DNA from: CALXXL01 sp034926605
GTDB lineage: Bacteria > Verrucomicrobiota > Lentisphaeria > Victivallales > Victivallaceae
Direction of reading: 5' to 3'
Length of the DNA: 64,000 nucleotides
Assembly: GCA_034926605.1 (NCBI GenBank)
Contig: JAYFQV010000009.1
Span: 186,001-250,000 of the forward strand
Shown: piece by piece, positions 52,976 to 60,652 of the stretch
Layout: each line of letters begins with the position of its first letter
Position numbering within the stretch: the first letter of the stretch is position 1
Made by a program: the position numbers and the translations under genes
The notes under the pieces: generated by a model
The model's input: the letters and a program-made list of their open reading frames with translations, nothing else
The model's database searches: none
What the model was told of the DNA's origin: nothing

Positions 52976-54313
52976 ATGCACAAGTTTCTGTTGACAGCGG
53001 CCGCCATTTTCGGCGCAATGCTGGCATTCGGCGAGGAATCGCCGGTGGCCGATCTGGTGAGACACGTTCCGGCAGGCACCAATGTAATTCTTTACGTCAA
53101 CGCCGGGCGGCTTCAGGGCACCAAATTCCTGCAGCAGATGCGCGACGAAAACACCAAGTTCAACAACATGGTCGACGGCATCCAGTATCACGAGGAACAG
53201 CTCGGCATCAAGGGGCAGGCGGTAAAGAGCATCATGCTTTGCCGCGACACCAGCAAGGCCACGGCCAGCTTCTACCTGCTAAATACCGTGGTGCCCGAGA
53301 ATAAGTTCGAAGAGGTTTTCGTGGCAGATTACGCGTTTTTCGTGGAATCCAAGCGCGATTCCGTGATGTTCGATCGCAGCGAGATTCCCTACTTCGAACT
53401 GGTGCGCAAACGCACTCCTGAAATCAAATACGGTGCGGTATATCTCGGCCGCAACAAGGATACCGGCAACTATGTGGTGACGGTGGTGCCGATAAGCTAT
53501 CTTCAGGATACGCTGGAAGCTCTTCAGTCTCCGCCGATTTCCGGCGAGGTGGCCACGGTGGCAGGCCACAGCATGGATCCCAACGCCATTGCCTGGATGG
53601 TCGCCTCGCTCAAAACCAAGGGCGACGCGTTTTCAACCTGGGACAAGAGCCTGAACGGGCTGGTCTTTGCGGAACTTACCTTCGATCTGGTCGGCGAACA
53701 GGAGGACATTAAGATCGAGGCGCGCTTCTTCAGCGATTCCACCCGTACCGGCAATGCCGCCCGCTTCGGCGGTGTTTTGCGCGCCAAGAAGGAGCAGTGG
53801 CTTGACTCGATGTTCGACAGATCCAACGAAGCTCTGCGCGAGAAGCTCGATAAATGCATAAACATCAGTATATATGATGGCCGCGTGGTCATGACGGTTG
53901 ATATTCCTGCAAAACTCTATGCCCAGCTCTGCGACATCTATCCCACCTTGGCGTTGGATATGCTCAATACCGTTTGCGAAGTGTTCCAGCTGGTTGAGCC
54001 GGAGATGGTCGACAACGGCGGAAATCCGATGGGACAGCTCAGCCCCGAGGAAAAAGCCGCCGTGGCGAAGATAGCATCTCTTTCCGATGACGGCGTTTTT
54101 GAGTTTGCCGTTGCCTCGCTCGTGGCCAGAGCCTCCGGAATGTCTGAAGCCGATATAGATAATTCCGTTATCAACGGTTCTCCGGAAGATTTCACCAGCC
54201 AGATCAAGGACAAGTATCCCGAGGTGCTGGAGGCCATGCGCAGCAAGGCGTTGCCTCAGAAAACTGAAATAGTTTCACAATTTCGCGCCGCGGCAGCGAC
54301 GATCGGACTTTGA
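52976..54313 (+). CDS. Secreted protein of unknown function
   Basis: 445 residues with a signal peptide (LLTAAAIFGAMLAFG). The body has the 'VPAGTNVILYVNAGRL' start and a later 'AELTFDL' strand, reminiscent of DUF3352-like or other large periplasmic proteins that report on translation products, but no family is recognised. The mid-part is a beta-alpha mix; the C-terminus is helical (SPEEKAAVAKIASL). AAAGGAAAG precedes the ATG. It is followed by a transglycosylase gene overlapping its stop, so a role in cell-wall or envelope maintenance is possible. Confidence 0.6.
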   Translation: MHKFLLTAAAIFGAMLAFGEESPVADLVRHVPAGTNVILYVNAGRLQGTKFLQQMRDENTKFNNMVDGIQYHEEQLGIKGQAVKSIMLCRDTSKATASFYLLNTVVPENKFEEVFVADYAFFVESKRDSVMFDRSEIPYFELVRKRTPEIKYGAVYLGRNKDTGNYVVTVVPISYLQDTLEALQSPPISGEVATVAGHSMDPNAIAWMVASLKTKGDAFSTWDKSLNGLVFAELTFDLVGEQEDIKIEARFFSDSTRTGNAARFGGVLRAKKEQWLDSMFDRSNEALREKLDKCINISIYDGRVVMTVDIPAKLYAQLCDIYPTLALDMLNTVCEVFQLVEPEMVDNGGNPMGQLSPEEKAAVAKIASLSDDGVFEFAVASLVARASGMSEADIDNSVINGSPEDFTSQIKDKYPEVLEAMRSKALPQKTEIVSQFRAAAATIGL

Positions 54314-54330
54314 ACAGACGGCGGAAACAC

Positions 54331-54891
54331 ATGCTGCAGCTGATCCTGGTGCTGGCGGCTCTGGGAGGTGCTGGGAATATTGCATTGAATACCCGGCTCG
54401 GACATCAGGTGATTCACCGGATATGGCCGTGGAGTGCCGAAAAGTGCGAGCCATTCATAAAAAAGGCGGCCGCGCAGTACGGGGTTGACCCGGATCTGAT
54501 ACGGGCCGTGATTTGGACCGAGAGCCATTTTGACCCCGACAAAGTCGGCGGAGCCGGCGAGATCGGCCTTATGCAGATACTTCCATCCGGCGCGGCCGCC
54601 GAATATGCGCGCCTGAATCATAGGCAGGCGCTGTCTGCCGATGAGCTGTTCGACCCCGCAACCAATATAGAAGTCGGCACCTGGTTTCTCAAGCAGGGGC
54701 TGGATCGCTATGCGGACAGGAAAGACGGTCTGATTCTGGCGATCTGCTTTTACAATGCCGGCGACAGCCGCGCCCGCCGCTGGGCTGAAGCTCCCGACGG
54801 GGAAGTGATGGCGCGCATCGACATTCCCTCAACGCGGGACTATGTGGAGAAGGTGCTGAAGCGGTTCCATGAACTAAAAGGAAGTGACTAA
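54331..54891 (+). CDS. Membrane-anchored lytic transglycosylase (SLT family)
   Basis: 186 residues. One N-terminal membrane helix (LQLILVLAALGGAGNI) followed by an SLT domain with catalytic Glu in WTESHFDP, then GEIGLMQILP and the C-terminal ICFYNAGDSRARRW. It cleaves peptidoglycan glycan strands to 1,6-anhydroMurNAc. The ATG with GGAAA is preferred; a TTG 21 bases upstream overlaps the previous stop and would also be in frame. The chromate transporter gene begins immediately after its stop. Confidence 0.85.
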   Translation: MLQLILVLAALGGAGNIALNTRLGHQVIHRIWPWSAEKCEPFIKKAAAQYGVDPDLIRAVIWTESHFDPDKVGGAGEIGLMQILPSGAAAEYARLNHRQALSADELFDPATNIEVGTWFLKQGLDRYADRKDGLILAICFYNAGDSRARRWAEAPDGEVMARIDIPSTRDYVEKVLKRFHELKGSD

Positions 54892-55488
54892 ATGCCCTTG
54901 TTGCCGGATCGCGAAGCCCGTCATCGAGCACTCAAACTTTTTTTGATATTCGCCAAGATCGCCGCATTTGTGGTTGGTGGCGGATATGTGATTCTGCCGA
55001 TGGTGGAGCAGGCGCTGGTAGACCATCGCAAGTGGCTTACCCGTAAGGAATTTGTCGATATGACCGCGGTGATACAGACCATTCCGGGCATTATTGCCGG
55101 CAATGCCGCGATTTACATCGGATACCGCATCGCCGGCATTTTCGGCAGCATTTGCGCGTTGGCCGGAGTTGCGGCGCCTTCGGTGATCGTGATAACCGTG
55201 ATCGCCATGTGTGTGGACAGCCTGCCGCAGGAAATTTTGTTGAATCCCTGGGTGCAGGGGGCGTTCACCGGAGTCAAGGCCGCGGTGTGCGGGCTGGTGC
55301 TTTCCACCGCGATCAGGATGGCGCATCAGGTTTTCACCGGACCGTTCGAAATCGTGGTGGCGCTGGCAGGTCTGGTTGCCGTATTGTTTTTTCCTATAAG
55401 CCCGGGATTTGTGATGGTGGCGGCCGGACTGGCCGGGGTCATCTACTTGGGGGGCAGGCGAAAGTTCCTCAAGGAGGACGGTAAATGA
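54892..55488 (+). CDS. Chromate transporter, N-terminal half (short-chain ChrA)
   Basis: 198 residues with about five membrane helices. CHR family landmarks: LIFAKIAAFVVGGGYVILPMVEQ, KEFVDMTAVIQTIPGIIAGNAAIYIGY (the PG-x-x-x motif). Most bacteria of this class carry paired half-length genes; the second half follows with four bases overlap. They export chromate or sulfate-like anions by proton antiport. Substrate in this organism unknown. Confidence 0.9.
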   Translation: MPLLPDREARHRALKLFLIFAKIAAFVVGGGYVILPMVEQALVDHRKWLTRKEFVDMTAVIQTIPGIIAGNAAIYIGYRIAGIFGSICALAGVAAPSVIVITVIAMCVDSLPQEILLNPWVQGAFTGVKAAVCGLVLSTAIRMAHQVFTGPFEIVVALAGLVAVLFFPISPGFVMVAAGLAGVIYLGGRRKFLKEDGK

Positions 55489-56120
55489 GTTTATGGACGC
55501 TCTATTGGCTGTTTGCCAAGTTCGGCGTGCTTTGTTTCGGCGGCGGCTATGTGCTGGTACCGCTTATCATCGATGAGCTGGTGATGGCCGACGGTGTCGA
55601 TAATTTTGCGGTGCTGACCCCCGCGATGTTCGGCAATCTGGTTGCGATCGCGCAGATGACCCCCGGGCCGATCGGATTGAACACCGCAACGTTTGTCGGC
55701 TATATGGCTGGCAGTGCGCACGGCGGGATCGGTGCGGGGATCGTCGGCGGTCTTGTCGGCACCTGCGGGCTGTTGCTGCCGGGGCTGGCGCTGGTGATAC
55801 TGGCAAGCTACTATCTTGATCGGTTCAAGGATTCTCTGGTGGTGGAAGGATTATTGGCCGGGCTGCGTCCGGCTTCGCTGGCGTTGATAATGATGGCGGT
55901 GGTGATTTTTCTCGGCATGGGCATTTTTGACGGCCCGCTGCCGTTGCGCGGGGTGGCCGGGGCATGGCTGTACGGCCTGGAATTGCCGTCGTGGCCTCAT
56001 TTTAACTGGCCGGCCGCCGCGATTGCGCTGGGTTCTGTGGTAGTGCTGCGCCGCTGGAAAGTCAACGTGGTTTGGATATTGCTGGCCGCCGGGGCGTTGG
56101 GCGCGTTTTTTTGCAGATAA
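55485..56120 (+). CDS. Chromate transporter, C-terminal half (short-chain ChrA)
   Basis: 211 residues, about six membrane helices. Motifs LFAKFGVLCFGGGYVLVPLI and NLVAIAQMTPGPIGLNTATFVGY are the family signature in the second domain. The ATG overlaps the partner's stop. The two proteins probably form one inverted-topology heterodimer, as in Bacillus ChrA/ChrB type pairs. Confidence 0.9.
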   Translation: MSLWTLYWLFAKFGVLCFGGGYVLVPLIIDELVMADGVDNFAVLTPAMFGNLVAIAQMTPGPIGLNTATFVGYMAGSAHGGIGAGIVGGLVGTCGLLLPGLALVILASYYLDRFKDSLVVEGLLAGLRPASLALIMMAVVIFLGMGIFDGPLPLRGVAGAWLYGLELPSWPHFNWPAAAIALGSVVVLRRWKVNVVWILLAAGALGAFFCR

Positions 56121-56134
56121 TTATCATTCGGTGT

Positions 56135-56163
56135 TTGCATCGGTCGGTTCGGCGGTATACAAT
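56135..56163 (+). promoter_or_regulatory. Promoter of the small lipoprotein genes
   Basis: TTGCAT, 17 bases, TACAAT, with a transcript of about 70 leader bases before the ATG. Confidence 0.5.
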
Positions 56164-56241
56164 AATACGGCTTTCCGGAGGTTCGCCGGAGGCGGGATGC
56201 GATATCGGGTTTAACTTGTGACGAAAAAGGGGGATGATGCC

Positions 56242-56646
56242 ATGAAAAAACTGATGATTATGTTTTTGGCGGCATTGGGAGTCTGTTTCATGGCCGGATG
56301 CGGTGATACCATTGACGGTACCAGTGAAGAGAGCTTCCAGCGCAGCAGCGCACGGATGGCGCTAAATCTCGACGACGATGAACTGATCGAATTTGTGGCG
56401 GCGGCCACCTTGATCGACAGCAAGGAGAAAGAGCCGCGCAAGGTGGTCGACGGCATGACCGCGGCTGAGGTGGTGGACAAGGCGCGCGAGCTCGATGCCG
56501 CGGCATTCGAAGCCAAACTGGAAACGTTCGCCAAGTTTCCCGAGAGTACCAGAAAAACAATGATTGAGCGCATCCGTCGTCAGGCCGAGGAAACGGCTGA
56601 AGGCGGGGAAGATAAAATGGCGGATGCGGAGTCCGAGGCTGAATGA
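56242..56646 (+). CDS. Small lipoprotein, DUF6694-like
   Basis: 134 residues. Signal peptide with lipobox FMAGC, then TIDGTSEESFQRSSARM and a helical, charged body (about 100 residues) with VVDGMTAAEVVDKARELD and an acidic C-terminus. The start of the mature protein (a TIDGTSEES-type opening) and the GMTAAEVVDKAREL segment resemble DUF6694 lipoproteins of many Gram-negative bacteria; the function of that family is unknown. GGGGG lies before the ATG. A tiny second lipoprotein gene follows 23 bases later. Confidence 0.65.
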   Translation: MKKLMIMFLAALGVCFMAGCGDTIDGTSEESFQRSSARMALNLDDDELIEFVAAATLIDSKEKEPRKVVDGMTAAEVVDKARELDAAAFEAKLETFAKFPESTRKTMIERIRRQAEETAEGGEDKMADAESEAE

Positions 56647-56669
56647 TGTTTTACCGCGGTGGTGTTATA

Positions 56670-56744
56670 ATGTCAAAAATAATTATATATATCGCGTTGA
56701 TCGCCGTTGCGGTTTCGGCCGGATGCGTGGTTGTTACCGCTTAG
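56670..56744 (+). CDS. 24-residue lipoprotein, entericidin-like in size
   Basis: A complete short gene between the lipoprotein and a strong terminator. The encoded peptide starts MSKIIIYIALIAVAVSAGC, ending its signal in the lipobox VSAGC, and only five to six residues (CVVVTA) remain after the lipidated Cys. Such mini-lipoproteins include entericidins of the EcnAB toxin-antitoxin type, which differ in sequence. The upstream GGTGGTG could be the ribosome site. Length below the usual annotation cut-off, so easily missed. Identity as an expressed peptide is inferred from signal, position and terminator. Confidence 0.5.
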   Translation: MSKIIIYIALIAVAVSAGCVVVTA

Positions 56745-56754
56745 TTTCTGCCGG

Positions 56755-56797
56755 AAAAAATATCGCGGGCGGTCTGCCGGCCGCGATATTTTTTTTG
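56755..56797 (+). terminator. Strong intrinsic terminator after the small lipoproteins
   Basis: AATATCGCGG, loop, CCGCGATATT (10 bp) then a run of T. It starts 11 bases after the tiny lipoprotein's stop. Confidence 0.85.
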
Positions 56798-56805
56798 GTA
56801 ATGGC

Positions 56806-56834
56806 TTGCAAAAGGCGGCCTCGGCATTTATATT
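56806..56834 (+). promoter_or_regulatory. Promoter of the WecA-like fusion gene
   Basis: TTGCAA, 17 bases, TATATT, 37 bases before the GTG start; it begins within ten bases of the preceding terminator. Confidence 0.6.
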
Positions 56835-56870
56835 ATTTGAAAATCGGTTAAGTGTAAAACAGGAGGTCCC

Positions 56871-58727
56871 GTGGACGTTGTTGCGATTGCGCTGAGGGCC
56901 GTCTGTTATCCCTTGCTGGCGCTGGCGGTGTCGCTGGGATTGACGGCGCTGTGCATCAAAGTGTTGCCGAGGCTTGGCTTTATCGACATGCCTGACCCGC
57001 GCAGGGTCCATCATATTCCGACTCCGCGCGGCGGCGGATTCGCCATTATTGCCGGTTTTTTCATTTCCTGCGGAGCTATGGCGGTCTTCGGCGGCACCGG
57101 AGTTGTGCATGGTTTTTTGCGGGACATGTGGCTGCCGGGGCTTATCATTATTGTGGTGGGCGCGTTGGACGACCGGTTTACGCTTCGCGCCAGAACCAAA
57201 CTCATCTGCCAGATAGCGGTGGCGTTTTTGGTGTGGCTGCAGCCGTTCCGTGAACAGCCGCAACGGCTTATGTTCTTTTTTGCGGAACTGCCGGACTGGG
57301 CTTCCTGCGCGATCACAATGTTTCTTGTGGTCGCGATTATAAATGCGTTCAATCTCATAGACGGGCTGGACGGTTTGGCCGCCGGGTTAAGCGCCGTTTC
57401 GGCCGGGTGCCTCGCGGTATGGGCCTTGATGATATCCCGCCGTCCTGAGCTTATGATAGTCTATCTGATACTTGCGGGCAGCTGTCTCGGATTTTTGCGC
57501 TACAATTTTGCGCCGGCGAGGATATTCATGGGGGATGTCGGCAGCAACTTCCTTGGGTTGTTTTTTGCGGCAGGAGTTCTGAACAGCATGTCACGGGCGG
57601 CCACCACCGTGGCAGTGCTGGTGCCGTTGATGGCGGTTGGGGTACCGGTGTTCGATGTATTTCTGGCCTTCTGGCGGCGGCTGCTTCGGCGGCTTAGCGT
57701 GAAATTCGGCAGCCAGAAGGAACATGAAGGTATAATGTCGGCCGACATGGATCATCTGCACCACCGCATCTATGCCCAGAATCAGAACCAGCGCAAGACC
57801 GCGCTGTTGCTTTATTTTGTGGCCTGCTGCTTCGCCCTTGCCGGGGTGGGCGTGATGTTTTTTTCTCACGGAAACAGCGTAATCGGATATTTTCTGGTAG
57901 TTTTGGTGGCGGTGGTCGCGGTGCGGCGGTTTGCCACCGTGGAGATGGTAGATTCGGCCCGGATGCTGGTCGGCGGCTTGAAGCGACCGCATCATGGGTT
58001 TATTTTCTCGCTGGTTCACCCGTTTTTCGATCTTTTTTGTATTGCGGTTGCCCATGTGTTGGCCAATATGCTCCTTAGAATGGCGCCATTTGCCATCACC
58101 GTAAAATCATTGCCTTTTATTGGCATATTATTTCTCACATTGCTGCTTGGCGGAGCCTATCGTATTTATTGGCTCAGGGCCAGTATCCGGGATTATCGTT
58201 TTCTGGCGGAACTGCTGTTTTTCGGCGCGTTGCTGGCGTTGTTGGCCAACCGGTTGTTCGGCGGGCCGTGGACGATGGAGCGCGCGGTGGTGTTTTTCAT
58301 GTTTTCCGGTGTTTTCATTTTCGGGGAACGGTTGGTGTTAAGATATATAGAGTCGTTCATGCTGCGTCAGATATTCATTAAGAAAAGCCAGACTATGGAT
58401 ATTGCGGTAATCTTCGGCGCCGGACTCGGATGCCGGACATATCTCAGCGCGGTCGGATACATATATGACGACCTGTTCCGCATCGGCGGTATCATCGACG
58501 ACGACAGGTCACTGCAAGGCATGGAGATATACGGCCATACCGTGCTCGGCGGCCGTGCCGACCTTGAGGAATTGTATGAGCGCAAGCCGTTCCAGCGCCT
58601 TATCATCACCGCCTACCACATTTCCGACGAGGTTATTGAGGAGTTGCGGGTGTTCGCGGTAAAGCACAATGTCCGGCTGTATCGCTTCAGAGCCGAAGCC
58701 GTCGAACTTCCCACCGACCGTGCTTGA
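56871..58727 (+). CDS. WecA-like polyprenyl-phosphate sugar-1-phosphate transferase fused to a FlaA1/WbpM-type N-terminal region
   Basis: 618 residues starting at GTG with a perfect AGGAGG seven bases upstream. Residues 1-330 form the WecA/MraY-like multi-helix domain with the Asp motifs VVGALDDRF, INAFNLIDGLDGLAAG, FMGDVGSNFLG and MDHLHHR: it would start glycan assembly by moving a sugar-1-phosphate onto undecaprenyl phosphate. From about residue 380 a second membrane block of four helices is followed by a Rossmann-like domain (VIFGAGLGCRTYLSA, GGIIDDDRSLQGMEIYGHTVLGG), which resembles the N-terminal half of FlaA1/WbpM/CapD dehydratases. Their SDR catalytic half is absent. The fusion is unusual. 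Confidence 0.85.
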   Translation: MDVVAIALRAVCYPLLALAVSLGLTALCIKVLPRLGFIDMPDPRRVHHIPTPRGGGFAIIAGFFISCGAMAVFGGTGVVHGFLRDMWLPGLIIIVVGALDDRFTLRARTKLICQIAVAFLVWLQPFREQPQRLMFFFAELPDWASCAITMFLVVAIINAFNLIDGLDGLAAGLSAVSAGCLAVWALMISRRPELMIVYLILAGSCLGFLRYNFAPARIFMGDVGSNFLGLFFAAGVLNSMSRAATTVAVLVPLMAVGVPVFDVFLAFWRRLLRRLSVKFGSQKEHEGIMSADMDHLHHRIYAQNQNQRKTALLLYFVACCFALAGVGVMFFSHGNSVIGYFLVVLVAVVAVRRFATVEMVDSARMLVGGLKRPHHGFIFSLVHPFFDLFCIAVAHVLANMLLRMAPFAITVKSLPFIGILFLTLLLGGAYRIYWLRASIRDYRFLAELLFFGALLALLANRLFGGPWTMERAVVFFMFSGVFIFGERLVLRYIESFMLRQIFIKKSQTMDIAVIFGAGLGCRTYLSAVGYIYDDLFRIGGIIDDDRSLQGMEIYGHTVLGGRADLEELYERKPFQRLIITAYHISDEVIEELRVFAVKHNVRLYRFRAEAVELPTDRA

Positions 58728-58802
58728 GCGATACGGCGGAACCGGACGGCGGCTCCATTTTCTATGATCTTTTGCGGCGTGCTTCCGCCGGATGGTTTAT
58801 GA

Positions 58803-59615
58803 TTATTTCAGGCTTCTTATTTGGTCGCGCAGCGCCTTGGCCGCTTCTCCGGCTTTTTCGGCGAAATCCTCGCCCTTTGACGCATATATAATCCCGCGCG
58901 AGGAGTTGATGATCAGCCCGTAGCCGCTTGCGGTGCAGCCGTGCTCCAGCACTTTTGCCACATCTCCTCCCTGGGCGCCCACTCCGGGAACCAGGAACGG
59001 CATTTCAGGGCAGATGGCGCGGATTCTGGCGAGTTCCTCGGGGTAGGTGGCGCCTATGACCAGCGCGACATTGCCATTGTAGTTGTATTTGTCGCGCGCG
59101 AGTTCGGCCACATGCTCGTATACCGGGCGGCCTTCGCATATCAGATTCTGGAGATCGTTGCCGCCGGGATTGGAGGTGCGGCACAGTATCACGGTGCCGC
59201 GCTCGGCGTAGTCGGTGAACGGTTTCAGCGCATCGGCGCCCATGTAGGGGTTCACGGTGACGGCGTCGGCGTGAAAACGGTCGAAAGCCTCACGGGCATA
59301 CATTTCGGCGGTGGAGCCGATGTCGCCGCGTTTTATGTCGAGAATGACCGGGATGTCCGGGTGCTGCTTTTTGATATAATAGATGGTCTCGGCAAGTTCC
59401 TCCTCGCACTGCTGGCCCGAGTAGTAGGCGCCCTGCGGCTTGTAGGCGCAGACGTAGTCGCAGGTGGCGTCGATGATCGCCTTGTTGAAATCGAAGATCG
59501 GGGTGGAGCTTTTCAGAAGATGGGGCGGGAGTTTGGCCAAGTCGGGGTCGAGCCCTACGCATACCATTGAGTCGCTCTTTTTCCAGATAGTTTCAAGCCG
59601 TTCGTAGAAAGTCAT
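58803..59615 (-). CDS. pyrF: Orotidine 5'-phosphate decarboxylase, type 2
   Basis: 270 residues, the length of subfamily 2. The catalytic ILDIKRGDIGST motif, CVGLDPDLAKLP near the N-terminus and VPGVGAQGGD near the phosphate-binding end are intact. It makes UMP in pyrimidine synthesis. AAGGAG before the ATG, which overlaps the stop of the KamA-family gene by four bases. Last gene of the gltA-to-pyrF unit; the 75 bases to the convergent gene hold short GC-rich repeats but no clear terminator. Confidence 0.95.
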   Translation of the reverse strand: MTFYERLETIWKKSDSMVCVGLDPDLAKLPPHLLKSSTPIFDFNKAIIDATCDYVCAYKPQGAYYSGQQCEEELAETIYYIKKQHPDIPVILDIKRGDIGSTAEMYAREAFDRFHADAVTVNPYMGADALKPFTDYAERGTVILCRTSNPGGNDLQNLICEGRPVYEHVAELARDKYNYNGNVALVIGATYPEELARIRAICPEMPFLVPGVGAQGGDVAKVLEHGCTASGYGLIINSSRGIIYASKGEDFAEKAGEAAKALRDQIRSLK

Positions 59616-60652
59616 TTTTCTATCTCCTTGTCCGGGTATTTGATGATTTTTTGATTGTGTATGTCCCAATAGCCGCCTTCGGCGGAATAGTCCGGCTGGA
59701 GGGCGACCTTTCCGCCGCCTTCCGGCAGGTCGATTGCGAAAGTCGGAGTGGCCAGTGAGCTCAGGCGTCCGCGCAGGCGGCGCAACACTTCCAGTCCGGC
59801 GTCGATGCCGGTGGCGAAGTGGCGCACTCCCCGCACCGGGTCGACATGGAACAGATAGTGGGGTTTGACTCTCACGGCCAACAGTTTGCGGAACAGGGAC
59901 TCAAGAACCTCCGGATCGTCGTTCACGCCTCGCAGCAGTACGGCCTGATTCAGAACCGGGATGCCGCTTTTCACCAGTTTGCGGCAGACGTCGGCCGCCT
60001 CCGGCGTGATTTCTGCCGGGTGGTTGAAATGGGACAGCAGCCATAGTTTGTCGAATCCGGCCAGCATGTCGAGGAATGCCGGGTCGAACCGGCGCGGCCA
60101 TACCGACGGGGTCCGGGTGCCCAACCTGATCGCGACGATCTGCTCCAGCCCGGAAAAAGCTTCTATTATTTCACGGAGACGGGAAGTGGAAAGCATGGCC
60201 GGATCGCCGCCGGAGAGCAGCACTTCGTCTATTTCCGGATGTTTCCTCAGCGTGTCCAGCATTCCGGTCAGTTCGGCATCCGAGATATCTGGCAGATTCT
60301 CTCCGGATTTCCAAAACCGCTTGCGGAAACAGAAGCGGCATCGCGCCGCACACTTGGCGGTGACCAGCACCACTACGCGGTCGTGGAACCGGCGGATCAT
60401 TCGCGGGCACAGCATTTGGCGGGATTCGGCCAGAGGGTCGAATTCTGAATGGTCGTCGTCCAGCTCGGCCGAATCCGGCAGGAACTGTCTGCGTATAGGG
60501 TCGGCCGCCCCGTTGGCGGGATCCACCAACCCGAGCAGATAGTCGTTTACCAGAACCGGATAACGCTTTTCCACTGCGGCCCACTCCGCGGGCTCGGCAA
60601 TTCCCAAAAACACCGCGGCATCGCGGCCGGAGCGGAAAAACGACGGCGTCAT
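59612..60652 (-). CDS. KamA-family radical SAM protein (lysine 2,3-aminomutase/EpmB-like)
   Basis: 346 residues. The cluster motif CAARCRFCF (C101, C105, C108) binds the 4Fe-4S/SAM centre; LLSGGDPAML and the YLFHVDPVRGVRHF segment are typical of the family. The length fits EpmB, which with EpmA modifies elongation factor P by beta-lysylation, better than the longer true lysine 2,3-aminomutases. epmA and efp are not in the window. The start overlaps the pgi stop (ATGA). Lysine mutase activity on free lysine cannot be excluded. Confidence 0.85.
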   Translation of the reverse strand: MTPSFFRSGRDAAVFLGIAEPAEWAAVEKRYPVLVNDYLLGLVDPANGAADPIRRQFLPDSAELDDDHSEFDPLAESRQMLCPRMIRRFHDRVVVLVTAKCAARCRFCFRKRFWKSGENLPDISDAELTGMLDTLRKHPEIDEVLLSGGDPAMLSTSRLREIIEAFSGLEQIVAIRLGTRTPSVWPRRFDPAFLDMLAGFDKLWLLSHFNHPAEITPEAADVCRKLVKSGIPVLNQAVLLRGVNDDPEVLESLFRKLLAVRVKPHYLFHVDPVRGVRHFATGIDAGLEVLRRLRGRLSSLATPTFAIDLPEGGGKVALQPDYSAEGGYWDIHNQKIIKYPDKEIEK

